Assembly (NCBI GenBank): GCA_050951505.1
Contig: JBMNJE010000011.1
Span: 434,001-498,000 of the forward strand
DNA length: 64,000 nucleotides
DNA from: DUOA01 sp012839095
GTDB lineage: Bacteria; Bacillota; Clostridia; Caldicoprobacterales; DTU083
Direction of reading: 5' to 3'
The notes beneath the pieces were generated by a model. It was not told the origin of the DNA, did not search any database, and worked only from the letters and a program-made list of their open reading frames with translations. The number at the start of each line of letters is the position of its first letter. Position 1 is the stretch's first letter. Made by a program: the position numbers and the translations under genes. Positions 1 through 8,020 of this stretch are shown one piece after another.

Positions 1-2
1 TA

Positions 3-866
3 ATACTCAAGGGAATCGGCGGATTGTATGATGTCATGGCTGATGGAGAAGTCTTTCAGTGCAGACCGAGAGGACGGTTCAGAATAAAAGGAATCAGCCC
101 CATGGTGGGAGACCGGGTAAGATTTGCTCCGCCGACAGACACGGCAGAAGGGGTGCTGGAGGAAATCCTGTCCAGAAAGAACACCCTGCTTCGGCCGGCT
201 GTTGCAAATATTGACTGCCTGGCAGTGGTCTTATCAGTGACACAGCCCGATCCTGACTTGTATCTGGCTGACAAACTGATGATTTCAGCAGAGCGAATGG
301 ATGTTTCCTGTCTCCTTATTATAAACAAAACAGATCTGGCATCGCCGGAAAAAATAGACGAAATTGCAGATTCATACCGTGCTGCGGGATACTCCATTCA
401 TTGCGTTTCCGGAAAGCTGGGCCGGGGTATGGATGAACTGTGCAGGGATATAAAAGGCATAACTACACTGGCCGGGCAATCAGGAGTCGGTAAATCGTCA
501 ATAATAAATTATCTTCATCCTTCTGTGAATCTGAAAACAGGTGAAGTCAGTAAAAAGATTATGCGGGGCAGGCACACAACCCGCCATGTGGAATTGCTGC
601 CACTGCCTTACGGGGGGATGATTGTGGACACTCCGGGCTTCAGTCAGCTGGAAATAAGGGACTTGGAGCCGAATGAGCTTAAGGATTATTATCCGGAATT
701 CAGGCAATACGGTAATGACTGCTATTTCAGCGGATGCACTCATGTAAGCGAACCTGATTGTGCCGTTAAACAGGCGGTTGAAGAGGGTATACTGCCAGAG
801 GACAGATATGAACGATATGTTTATTTGATAAAGGAGATTATAGAGAGCAGGAGGAATGTATGGTGA
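3..866 (+). CDS. rsgA: Ribosome small-subunit GTPase RsgA, 5' end outside window
   Basis: RsgA is a circularly permuted GTPase that matures and checks the 30S subunit. The reading frame is already open at base 3, giving ILKGIGGLYDV, which matches the family's N-terminal OB-fold strand. The TTG at 24 is therefore not the real start, and the true start lies left of the window. G motifs appear in permuted order: NKTD near base 322, then the P-loop GQSGVGKS near 475, then DTPGFS near 628. A C-terminal zinc knuckle follows, with Cys, Cys, His and Cys in CYFSGCTH...C. The end overlaps rpe by 7 bases. In Bacillus the gene follows prpC-prkC, which should lie just upstream. Confidence 0.96.
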   Translation: MLKGIGGLYDVMADGEVFQCRPRGRFRIKGISPMVGDRVRFAPPTDTAEGVLEEILSRKNTLLRPAVANIDCLAVVLSVTQPDPDLYLADKLMISAERMDVSCLLIINKTDLASPEKIDEIADSYRAAGYSIHCVSGKLGRGMDELCRDIKGITTLAGQSGVGKSSIINYLHPSVNLKTGEVSKKIMRGRHTTRHVELLPLPYGGMIVDTPGFSQLEIRDLEPNELKDYYPEFRQYGNDCYFSGCTHVSEPDCAVKQAVEEGILPEDRYERYVYLIKEIIESRRNVW

Positions 867-1519
867 TACAAATCGCACCATCTATCCTGGCAGCGGATTT
901 TTCCAGGCTGGGGGAAGAGGTGGCTTTGATGGAACGGGGAGGAGCGGATTGGATTCATATTGATATAATGGACGGTCATTATGTGCCCAACCTGTCTTTT
1001 GGACCCATGGTGGTCAAGGCAATCAGACCGGTAACAAAAATACCCTTTGATGTTCATCTGATGATGGATAATCCCATGGAGTATGTGGATGAATTTATTG
1101 AAGCAGGGGCGGACAGCATTACCATTCATGCCGAGGTACTGCCTCATTTGCATCGTTCTATAAACTATCTGAAGAAAAAAGGAGTCGGGGCAGCTGTTGC
1201 CTTGAATCCGTCCACACCATTGAATTTCCTGGATTATGTACTACAGGACCTTGATATGGTGCTGCTTATGACTGTAAATCCCGGTTTTGGAGGACAAAGC
1301 TTTATTCCAGCCATGCTTGATAAAATAAAGAGGCTGAAGGAAATGATAGAAGCATTGCAGAGCAAAGCAATTATTCAGGTAGACGGCGGAATTTCCCTTA
1401 AAAACATACGGCAGGCGGCTGAAGCGGGAGCCAGCTGCTTTGTAGCCGGCTCTTCCGTTTTTTCTGCTTCTGATCCGGCTGCCATGATTTCACAAATGAG
1501 GAAAGCCGGAGAGTTATGA
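860..1519 (+). CDS. rpe: Ribulose-phosphate 3-epimerase
   Basis: Interconverts ribulose 5-phosphate and xylulose 5-phosphate in the pentose phosphate pathway; a cytosolic TIM barrel. The 219-residue length is normal. Family motifs are APSILAADF at the N terminus, the metal-binding HIDIMDGHYVPN, DVHLM, VNPGFGG for phosphate binding, and QVDGGI with a catalytic Asp. The ATG at 860 has AGGAGG at 849-854, five bases upstream. The start overlaps rsgA and the stop overlaps thiN as ATGA, so the three genes are translationally coupled. The order rsgA-rpe-thiN is conserved in Bacillota. Confidence 0.97.
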   Translation: MVIQIAPSILAADFSRLGEEVALMERGGADWIHIDIMDGHYVPNLSFGPMVVKAIRPVTKIPFDVHLMMDNPMEYVDEFIEAGADSITIHAEVLPHLHRSINYLKKKGVGAAVALNPSTPLNFLDYVLQDLDMVLLMTVNPGFGGQSFIPAMLDKIKRLKEMIEALQSKAIIQVDGGISLKNIRQAAEAGASCFVAGSSVFSASDPAAMISQMRKAGEL

Positions 1520-2151
1520 TAGCAGCTGTAATAACCAACGGTGAACTGGGCGATGTTGACAAGTTGATGGGCATACTGCCGGAATTTGATTTGGTTGTCT
1601 GTTGTGACGGGGGGATTAGACATCTGGACAGCTTGGGACTGGCTCCTGATCTTATAATAGGAGACTTCGATTCGGTCCATCCGGATGTACTGGACGAGTA
1701 TAGAAGAAAGGGAGTGCCAATACAGTCCCATCCCGCAATCAAAAATGAAACAGATACAGAGCTGGCTGTCCGATTTGCCGCAGCCCAAGGAGCGGCTCAG
1801 ATTATTATTCTGGGTGCATTGGGCAGTCGGTGGGACCATTCCTTTGCAAACGTCATGCTGCTCGTTCTGCTTGCCAAAATGGGTATAGATGCCATGATTC
1901 TGCACAGCCATAATCGTATTGTGGTTTCCCGCAGCGAACTCTGCCTTACAGCCAGGCCGGGCCAACTGGTATCCCTGCTCCCCCTTGGAGAAAATGTAAA
2001 GATACGTTCGACAAAAGGCCTTAAATATCCCATAATAAATCGAAGCCTGCCCCTTGATACGCCTTACGGAATCAGCAACATTTTTACAGATGCCTGCGCT
2101 GAAGTCAAAATTGATTCAGGCTGGCTCATGGCAGTCCTTTCTGAAGACTAG
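1516..2151 (+). CDS. thiN: Thiamine pyrophosphokinase
   Basis: Transfers pyrophosphate from ATP to thiamine to make thiamine pyrophosphate. The 211 residues fit the bacterial TPK family. Visible motifs are CDGGIRHL near residue 30, GDFDS near residue 50 and the K-ETDTELA segment near residue 75, which carry the substrate and Mg2+ binding acids. The ATG sits in the ATGA overlap with rpe. It is part of the rsgA-rpe-thiN operon. No TPP riboswitch lies directly upstream, so it is probably expressed with rsgA. Confidence 0.94.
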   Translation: MIAAVITNGELGDVDKLMGILPEFDLVVCCDGGIRHLDSLGLAPDLIIGDFDSVHPDVLDEYRRKGVPIQSHPAIKNETDTELAVRFAAAQGAAQIIILGALGSRWDHSFANVMLLVLLAKMGIDAMILHSHNRIVVSRSELCLTARPGQLVSLLPLGENVKIRSTKGLKYPIINRSLPLDTPYGISNIFTDACAEVKIDSGWLMAVLSED

Positions 2152-2233
2152 AATAAACTAATCACCTTTTCAGGCCTGCTGAATATAATATAGGAGGTTG
2201 GTGCAAGGATTAACATGCCTGGGAGGGATAAGC

Positions 2234-2449
2234 ATGGCTGTTTGGTTTTGGTTCCGGCGTAAACCATATAGGCGGCATACTCCGTTTAAACCGCGCAGGC
2301 ATCATGGAAAATGTAATTGGCTGTCCATAGCTCTGATAGTTATTGGTATTTTATTAATAATGTTCTACACTCCGGCATGGGTATGGTGCTTCTTGCTGGG
2401 ACTGGTACTGGTTGCAGCAGGCTTCCTCAGCCTGCAGAATCGGAGGTGA
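2234..2449 (+). CDS. Small basic membrane protein of unknown function
   Basis: A 71-residue protein not recognised from a named family. It begins with a cluster of Arg, Lys and His residues (RRKPYRRHTPFKPRRHHGK), followed by two hydrophobic stretches of about 17-20 residues (LSIALIVIGILLIMFY, then WVWCFLLGLVLVAAGFL). This suggests a two-helix hairpin with a cytoplasmic N terminus. ATG 2234 is preferred because GGGAGG lies seven bases upstream at 2221-2226. The frame also extends to TTG 2198, but the AGGAGG at 2192-2197 is too close to serve it. The stop TGA is embedded in the Shine-Dalgarno of spoVM, so the two are likely co-translated. A role in sporulation is only an inference from that neighbour. 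Confidence 0.7.
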   Translation: MAVWFWFRRKPYRRHTPFKPRRHHGKCNWLSIALIVIGILLIMFYTPAWVWCFLLGLVLVAAGFLSLQNRR

Positions 2450-2452
2450 ATC

Positions 2453-2527
2453 ATGGTGAGAATTGTGATTATTAAGCTTCCAAAATTTATTGGCTCACTC
2501 ATCAGACGATTATCCGGAAAGCTTTAA
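2453..2527 (+). CDS. spoVM: Stage V sporulation protein M, 24 residues
   Basis: SpoVM is a tiny amphipathic helix that recognises the convex outer forespore membrane and anchors SpoIVA to start the spore coat. The frame from ATG 2453 encodes 24 residues with the core IKLPKFIGSLIRR, closely matching the Bacillus IKLPKFLGGIVRA segment, including the Pro that shapes the curved-membrane fold. A GGAGGTGA site at 2442-2449 lies at good spacing. The position between thiN and rpmB is the same as in B. subtilis. A strong terminator follows six bases after the stop. Motif, length and synteny together make this call firm despite its size. Expression is expected in the mother cell (sigma E in Bacillus); I did not identify a clear sigma-E promoter. 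Confidence 0.9.
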   Translation: MVRIVIIKLPKFIGSLIRRLSGKL

Positions 2528-2532
2528 AATCA

Positions 2533-2561
2533 AAAAACGTGCTGAGGTGCACGTTTTTCAT
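2533..2561 (+). terminator. Bidirectional rho-independent terminator
   Basis: Perfect 10-bp stem AAAAACGTGC (2533-2542) / GCACGTTTTT (2549-2558) with loop TGAGGT, followed by more T residues. Because the stem carries A and T tracts on both sides it can stop transcription from spoVM rightward and from rpmB leftward. Confidence 0.85.
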
Positions 2562-2594
2562 TTTTCTTCTTTAATATTAAAAGGTCTAGAATAC

Positions 2595-2783
2595 TTATAC
2601 AGAATGTACCTTTCCGGAACGAATGCAGCGGGTACATACTTCCAAAGTGACATGGGATCCATTGACAACGGTTCTTACCTTTTTAAGATTGGGAGCCCAC
2701 GCCCGGTTGCCCCTCCTGTGAGAGTGGCTCACGGTATTACCGAAAAGTTTACCCTTATTACATATATCACAAACTCTTGCCAT
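2595..2783 (-). CDS. rpmB: 50S ribosomal protein L28
   Basis: Large-subunit ribosomal protein of 62 residues. It begins MARVCDICNKGKLFG and carries two CxxC pairs (CDIC and CTRC), so it is the zinc-binding form. The start at 2783 is chosen over an upstream ATG because AAGGAGGT lies at 2791-2798 on the minus strand, seven bases away, and the protein then has the standard N terminus. It is transcribed against its neighbours from its own promoter, an arrangement also seen in Bacillus between spoVM and yloU. Confidence 0.97.
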   Translation of the reverse strand: MARVCDICNKGKLFGNTVSHSHRRGNRAWAPNLKKVRTVVNGSHVTLEVCTRCIRSGKVHSV

Positions 2784-2834
2784 GAAATACACCTCCTTTG
2801 AGCGGGCAACAACTTTCAAATTACAGCAAATCAT

Positions 2835-2863
2835 ATTTTAACACTTTCCCAGTCGTTTGGCAA
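2835..2863 (-). promoter_or_regulatory. Predicted promoter for rpmB
   Basis: On the minus strand TTGCCA (2858-2863) and TAAAAT (2835-2840) are separated by 17 bp, about 50 bases upstream of the rpmB start. Matches sigma-A consensus at 4 of 6 and 5 of 6. Confidence 0.65.
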
Positions 2864-3077
2864 GAAAAAGAAAAACAAGACACAGCTGAAGCATGAAAAA
2901 TAAAAAAACAAATTCTTAGCTATCTATGCTCTTTAGAAGCTGTTTTCAGCACGGACTACTGCAAAACACTGGCACAAACGGTTCATAAACCCAATTACCC
3001 TTAAAATTCTGGTCAACTAAGAAGCCACTTGCGGCCTCAGACTCTTGTAATCAAATTAGCTTGCCTGGTAAACATAA

Positions 3078-4511
3078 TCAAGACACCGGCTGCAATCTCC
3101 ACTGATATACATTGTTTGCAGCCAAAAGAATTCTTGTGCGTTCCAGGTAATCAGCGTAGCAGCACATCATCCAAATTTTCTGAAAGAAGCCCTGAATTCC
3201 GAGTTCTTTAACCTGTTTATTCAATAATTCACTGTTAGCTGCCATAACATTAAGAAAATGACCAATCTTCATCAGATAGTGATACCCCTCCATAACCTTC
3301 CACTATAGGAATAGCAATGCTCATAGGAATAGCTGATGTTTTTCTGTCAGTAGTTATTCTCAATGTTCCAGCGATATCTCCCAATTTTAGTACAACGATC
3401 AAAAACATTACTCTGGTTGAGAGGAGTAGAAGAGAGCCAGGCATATCGTGTAGAACACTCTTCTGTCTTTCCCGTACTACGGCTATGATCTTCAGTCCAT
3501 GATTCATCGCAGATCACCACGTGAAGCTTTAACCTATGCAGTACGTTTTTACTGTCACGATAATCATATTCAATTTCATTAGCCCATCGATAATCCTGTC
3601 TGCGGTCTCCCCACATAACTCTAAGGCGATTTTTCTCTTCCAATTTCATAATGCCTACTGCATCACTCCATACAGCACTCATTGCACAGATTTTAGTACT
3701 ATCATATATCCCCATTTGTTCTTACGACAAATTTGAATAATGGGACCACAGGCATACAATCCGTCAAGTACTATGGTAATCGGGTATTCCTGAAATGTTC
3801 CTTAATCATAGCTGCCATTCTGCGAAAGGCCTTCCGCTCGCAATCTTGTTTTTTTATCTCACCTGAAATAATATCTTCACCGTGGTGACTAATTCAGGAT
3901 CAGCAGTCTGTTGTGCACCATCCAAGAACACACTAAAAAACGGAAGGGTTATCCCATTATCCAAAACCAAGACAGATTCCAGCACATATACATAATGCTG
4001 TTCTACTTTCTCTTCTCCTACATGACGTACTAAACCCGGATACTCACAAGCCCACTGGTAATCCCGATAGAACTTCTGTGTACCGTCTATTGCAATCAGG
4101 AGCCTCTTGCCGTGCAGATAATTCCTAAACTTTTTGCGCCGTATCAAATCCTTAAGCAGTTCTATCATACTCTCTTGTATCTGACTGACATCTATGACTT
4201 CCAATAACCTGGCCAATGTGTCCGCATGGGGTAGCGTCTCCACTCAGGAAAAATTGCTTCAAATTCTCAAACCCAATATCCGTCATTTCCCTGTTTACCT
4301 GCCGTCTGGAACCGATTTGGAATACAAACATGATAATCCCATAAATGAACAATGTTGTTATCTTGTGTTTGACTTTATGGGGTGCTCGAGGATCCTTTAT
4401 CTTACTGAGACTGTTGAGCAGAGAAGGAACATTCGACGATAAACTGCTGCAGTCTTTTCTATGTAGCTGGTCATCTTCCTTCTGTTCCAGTGGACTACCC
4501 TTGATATTCAC
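3078..4511 (-). pseudogene. DDE transposase, frameshifted remnant
   Basis: Read on the minus strand, the pieces form one transposase of roughly 450 residues. The N-terminal part (4511-4152) has KIKDPRAPHKVKHKI. After a shift comes TLPHADTLARLLEV and IAIDGTQKFY (4243-3854), with the first catalytic Asp. After further shifts comes TIVLDGLYACGP near 3775, with the second Asp, then RYRWNIENNY near 3360 with the catalytic Glu. The C-terminal tail MEGYHYLMKIGHFLN lies at 3293-3078. At least four frame changes or stops separate these pieces (around 4230, 3845, 3785, 3690 and 3345), so it cannot make an intact protein. The pattern of Asp, Asp and Glu in this context resembles IS4-superfamily enzymes; the exact family is not assigned. 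Confidence 0.8.
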
Positions 4512-4639
4512 ACGGTTGGACAGGCTCTGTTTCTTTTTCCTTGGCTCGTAACTACTCGAATTGCTTTGCCTGTTTCTTCTTCCGCCTTCAACTTTTCATC
4601 ACGAAAACGCTGGCGCTCCAGCCGCCTTTCCCTAGCACT

Positions 4640-5552
4640 CATCCGGATTCACCGCCCTACATGGTTTCTCTCCTTTGAGGCAGGCCCGAAAATCCTTTTG
4701 TAAAGGGTATACGTATATATCCTTCTTGGAAATCTCGTAGGCGTGGTTATGTCATCTCTTCCGCGGCCTTTGGTTTGCCGAGAAAAGTCCAGTTTGCCGC
4801 CTTGTAGCAGGTCCCTTGAAAGTGCTCTCTGTCTACAAATGTCTCCAGCAATACAGGAGCATAGCAGAATTCTCTCAACCAATCCTCCTGTATCTGCCGT
4901 GCTGCTTGGGATAATGCTTTGCTGGCGAGATTCTTAACTTTTACCCAGGGGAAAATTAGGTACCTGCTGTTATTCTTAGGTGCAGACGCTCTTTTCTATC
5001 CTCTATACCCCAGCCTATCCATTTATCTCGTTCTTCCAGCGCCCAAGACGATGCTGAGAACTGTATACAGCCTAATTCCTTCTCCCCGGACAGGATAAAG
5101 TAGCATAAACGGGATCCAAATACCTGTTGATACCCCAGCATATGGTATTGGTTTACATAGGATCTCCATTTCCTAAGTTCTGAGCCGGACGGGCTATCTT
5201 AGGCTTATGGCTCATAGCTCCTTATATCCCCTGCAATCTCTGTTGTGTCAAAATTCATTGCTTCTAACTTCGGTAATGTGTTCCGTATCGTATCTCTCTG
5301 CTTTGGCGGCAATTGTATGATATTCTCTGATTCCAGTTCATCCAGGAAGGCCGTGCACTGCTGCGTCTTGGGCCTGCCTGCAGGCGTTACCCAGCAAGAA
5401 ATTCGCATATGGTTGCTGCGAGTTCTTTTCTGCTTAGCTTTGGGTAGGTCCTTCTTACCCACTGGATCATTTCGATATCTTTTGGGCTGAATGCCCTGCC
5501 GGAAAATACCCTGATAGTAAAGATGTGTCACCCACCTTTCCGATATTATCAT
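4640..5552 (-). pseudogene. DUF4338 (DruA-like) gene, frameshifted remnant
   Basis: Three minus-strand pieces match the DUF4338 family, which includes DruA of the Druantia anti-phage system. The first (5552-5205) contains SCWVTPAGRPKTQQC followed by ENIIQLPPKQR, the usual N-terminal block. The second (about 5190-4956) contains YHMLGYQQVFGSRLCYFIL, then GCIQFSASSWAL and RDKWIGWG. The third (about 4955-4640) carries, across frames, PAKHYP, the FVD/GTCY/AANW-like block and GRGRDD. Reading frame changes near 5200, 4960 and 4800 break it. It sits directly upstream of the transposase on the same strand and was probably part of the same element rather than a defence operon; no Druantia helicase gene is nearby. 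Confidence 0.72.
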
Positions 5553-5764
5553 ATCATTTGCCTTTCCAACTGTCCAGCGTTATTTTAAGAAAAAATATAT
5601 TTGTCTACGGATCAAAGGCTTATTTGGCGCACTTTACATTTCATGCTTCATCTATGAAAACAGAAGCCCGGTGTTGCATTATCAGGAATGATAGGATAAA
5701 TAATATGTAATTCAAAATTGTGAAAGTACTATACAAAATTCTGCAAACTGACATCCTGATGTAG

Positions 5765-5793
5765 TTAAGTCCTGACAGATGAACTGGTATAAT
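5765..5793 (+). promoter_or_regulatory. Predicted promoter for yloU-yloV
   Basis: TTAAGT (5765-5770), 17-bp spacer, perfect TATAAT (5788-5793), 33 bases upstream of the ATG at 5827. The -35 box is weak. Confidence 0.5.
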
Positions 5794-5826
5794 TTTAAAT
5801 AAATAGGCCGACAAGGAGGGCGGAAA

Positions 5827-6176
5827 ATGGGCGCGGTTACAGTGAACAAACTGGAGAGATTCGAATTTCCAATGAGGTGCTGGCAACTTTGGCAGGAATT
5901 TCAGCCATTAGTTGTTACGGAATCGTAGGCATGGCTTCTAAAAGAGCCACAGACGGCCTGGTAGAGCTTCTGGGCAGTGACAACCTTTCAAGGGGAGTTA
6001 AGGTCACAACCCAGGGAAACGAGGTAGTCATTCAACTATTTGTCGTAGTGGAATATGGCATTTCCATTTCGGCAGTAGCTCAAAACATAATTGACACAGT
6101 AAAATACAATGTGGAAAATCTCACCGGATGTACGGTGAAAAAAGTCAACGTGAAGGTCGAAGGCGTGAGAGTGTAA
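5827..6176 (+). CDS. yloU: Asp23/Gls24 family protein YloU, apparent 1-nt frameshift near the start
   Basis: Small Asp23/DUF322 envelope-stress family protein that normally precedes yloV (fakA). The body (GEIRISNEVLATLAGISAISCYGIVGM and on) is intact and in frame to the stop. ATG 5827 with AAGGAGGG at 5813-5820 is clearly the intended start and encodes MGAVTVNKL, but it is out of frame with the body by one base. One extra G near 5851-5855 (CTGGGAGAG instead of CTGGAGAG) would give the expected MGAVTVNKLGEIRIS. No start codon lies in the body frame between the upstream stop at 5796 and GTG 5877. Either a real mutation or a sequencing or assembly indel is possible. If real, only a short product from GTG 5877 could be made, and no good Shine-Dalgarno precedes it. 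Confidence 0.85.
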
Positions 6177-6210
6177 GCTTTGACCCAGTCCAGGATAGGA
6201 GGTACTTGTT

Positions 6211-7875
6211 TTGAACCAGGAGATACTAGACGGTGCAAAGCTGAAACTCATGTTTCTTTCGGCTGCCCAGTTCTTGGAAACAAATAAAGAAGCAGTTAAT
6301 GCACTGAATGTTTTTCCGGTGCCGGACGGTGATACCGGTACCAATATGTCTCTTACCATGCTTTCAGCTGCCCGTGAAATCAAAGCTGTTGAGTCCGATG
6401 ATATTTCCCAAATATCAGATGCACTTTCCAGGGGAGCCCTGAAGGGGGCAAGAGGAAACTCCGGTGTGATTCTGTCCCAATTGTTTCGCGGTTTTGCCAG
6501 AGCTTTGAAGGATGAGCAGGAGATAACCACGGTAAAATATGCAAAAGCCCTTAAAGCAGGAGTGGAAACAGCATATAAGGCCGTTATGAAGCCCGTGGAA
6601 GGAACAATTCTTACTGTTGCCAGGGTAACGGCCGACGAGGCAGTAAAGATAGCCGGTCGTATCAGTGACTTCGAATTGTTTTATGACAGTCTGATTGATA
6701 TAGCCAGGGATACACTGGATAAAACTCCGGACATGCTGCCGGTGCTGAAACAGGCAGGTGTTGTGGATTCAGGCGGAATGGGCCTTTTATATATCATGAT
6801 TGGGCAGTCCCGCGCTCTGGATGGAGACTTTGATTTGGAAGCTCCGCTGGAGCAGCTGAACCTCTTTATTGGCAGCAGCAATGCTGCAGGGCCGGCCGTT
6901 TCCGGACCGGCAGGTATGGCGGAAGAGGTCATTGATCATCTTTATTGTACCGAGTTTTTAATCACAAACCTTTATCCCTATGTCCGTAAAGAGGATCTGG
7001 AAAAACTGAAAGAAAAACTGGAGCGCCTGGGGGACTCCATTGTCGTGGTAGGAGATGATGACCTTATAAAAGTCCATTTTCACACCAATATGCCCGGCAA
7101 GGCTCTTCAGCTGGGGCTTCGGTTTGGAGAGCTGAGCAGCATCAAAATCGACAATATGAAGGAACAGCATAACCATATAATAGATGCCGTGGAAACAGTT
7201 TCAACAAAAGAACCTGAGAAAAATCTGGGCTTGGTATCAGTTTCCACTGGTGAAGGAATAGCCAATATCTTCAGGGATTTGAACGCTGATTATATCATTG
7301 AAGGCGGTCAAACTATGAACCCCAGTATTGATGATATCCTGAATGCGGTGGCAAAGGTCAATGCCAGGGAAGTATTTATACTTCCCAACAACAGCAATAT
7401 CATACTGTCTGCCAGACAGGCTGCAGAGATCAGTGATAAACCCATTCATGTTATTCCTACCAAAACCATACCCCAGGGGTTGGCCGCCCTAATTGCCTAC
7501 AACCCTGAGAACGATGTGGAATCCAATGAGCAGGCTATGCTCAGGGCCATGCAGCAGGTAAAATCAGGTCAGATTACCTACGCTGTCAGAGATTCCAAAA
7601 TTGATGACATAGAAATAAGGGAAGGCAATATCATGGGTCTCAATGAGAATAAGATATCTGTTGTCGGTGAAAACATTGCTGAGGTAACGAAACAACTATT
7701 GGATAATATGCTTAAGGACGGGGGAGAAATTGTAACAATACTGTACGGCAGCGAAGCAAAAGAAGAAGACACAGAGCAGCTCCTGGCATATATGGAAGAA
7801 AACCATTCAGATGTAGATGTGGAGATACTTTCAGGAGGCCAGCCATTGTATTACTATATCCTTTCAATTGAGTAA
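6211..7875 (+). CDS. fakA: Fatty acid kinase ATP-binding subunit FakA-like (YloV, DAK domain)
   Basis: The 554 residues match the DhaL-domain YloV/FakA family, which with a FakB (DegV-type) partner phosphorylates fatty acids for phospholipid synthesis. The N-terminal DhaL domain (about 1-200) contains the Mg-ATP motif PDGDTGTNMS near residue 38 and the conserved GARGNSG near residue 89. A central domain with HFHTNMPG (near residue 288) and a C-terminal DegV-like part (about 340-554) follow. The TTG start has AGGAGG at 6197-6202. Pairing with yloU is conserved. The sdaAB-sdaAA genes that separate yloV from recG in Bacillus are absent here. No FakB gene is in the window. Confidence 0.9.
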   Translation: MNQEILDGAKLKLMFLSAAQFLETNKEAVNALNVFPVPDGDTGTNMSLTMLSAAREIKAVESDDISQISDALSRGALKGARGNSGVILSQLFRGFARALKDEQEITTVKYAKALKAGVETAYKAVMKPVEGTILTVARVTADEAVKIAGRISDFELFYDSLIDIARDTLDKTPDMLPVLKQAGVVDSGGMGLLYIMIGQSRALDGDFDLEAPLEQLNLFIGSSNAAGPAVSGPAGMAEEVIDHLYCTEFLITNLYPYVRKEDLEKLKEKLERLGDSIVVVGDDDLIKVHFHTNMPGKALQLGLRFGELSSIKIDNMKEQHNHIIDAVETVSTKEPEKNLGLVSVSTGEGIANIFRDLNADYIIEGGQTMNPSIDDILNAVAKVNAREVFILPNNSNIILSARQAAEISDKPIHVIPTKTIPQGLAALIAYNPENDVESNEQAMLRAMQQVKSGQITYAVRDSKIDDIEIREGNIMGLNENKISVVGENIAEVTKQLLDNMLKDGGEIVTILYGSEAKEEDTEQLLAYMEENHSDVDVEILSGGQPLYYYILSIE

Positions 7876-7949
7876 GCAAAGCATTATCCGGCAGTTTTTT
7901 ATCCAATTCAACATTGGGAGAGCAAAGTATTCGGATTAGGCAGAAGAAG

Positions 7950-7978
7950 AAAAACCGGGGGATTTCTCCGGTTTTTCC
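7950..7978 (+). terminator. Rho-independent terminator after fakA
   Basis: Stem AAAAACCGG (7950-7958) / CCGGTTTTT (7968-7976) with loop GGGATTTCT. The right arm ends in a T run. Confidence 0.8.
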
Positions 7979-8020
7979 TGTATCCTGCTCTTAGGGGCAA
8001 AAAAGCGCAGTGAGGATAAT

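Larger units (their letters stand above)
3078..5552 (-). mobile_element. Decayed two-gene insertion element (DruA-like plus DDE transposase)
   Basis: Between rpmB and yloU, normally adjacent, lie about 2.5 kb of minus-strand coding remnants: a DUF4338/DruA-like gene upstream and a DDE transposase downstream. Both are broken by several frameshifts and stops. Boundaries are approximate. I could not find convincing terminal inverted repeats or a target duplication; the nearest candidate pair (around 3005-3020 and 5565-5585) matches only weakly. Bases 2864-3077 and 5553-5764 hold no gene that I can see and probably contain the element's ends. Which IS family this belongs to cannot be settled by eye. 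Confidence 0.75.

Noticed and set aside
1375..1965. 196-codon open frame antisense to rpe-thiN
   Set aside because: It crosses two conserved genes and shows no domain or start signal.
4640..5552. Working Druantia-type anti-phage system
   Set aside because: The DruA-like gene is broken by several frameshifts, lies with a transposase, and no Druantia helicase gene is near.
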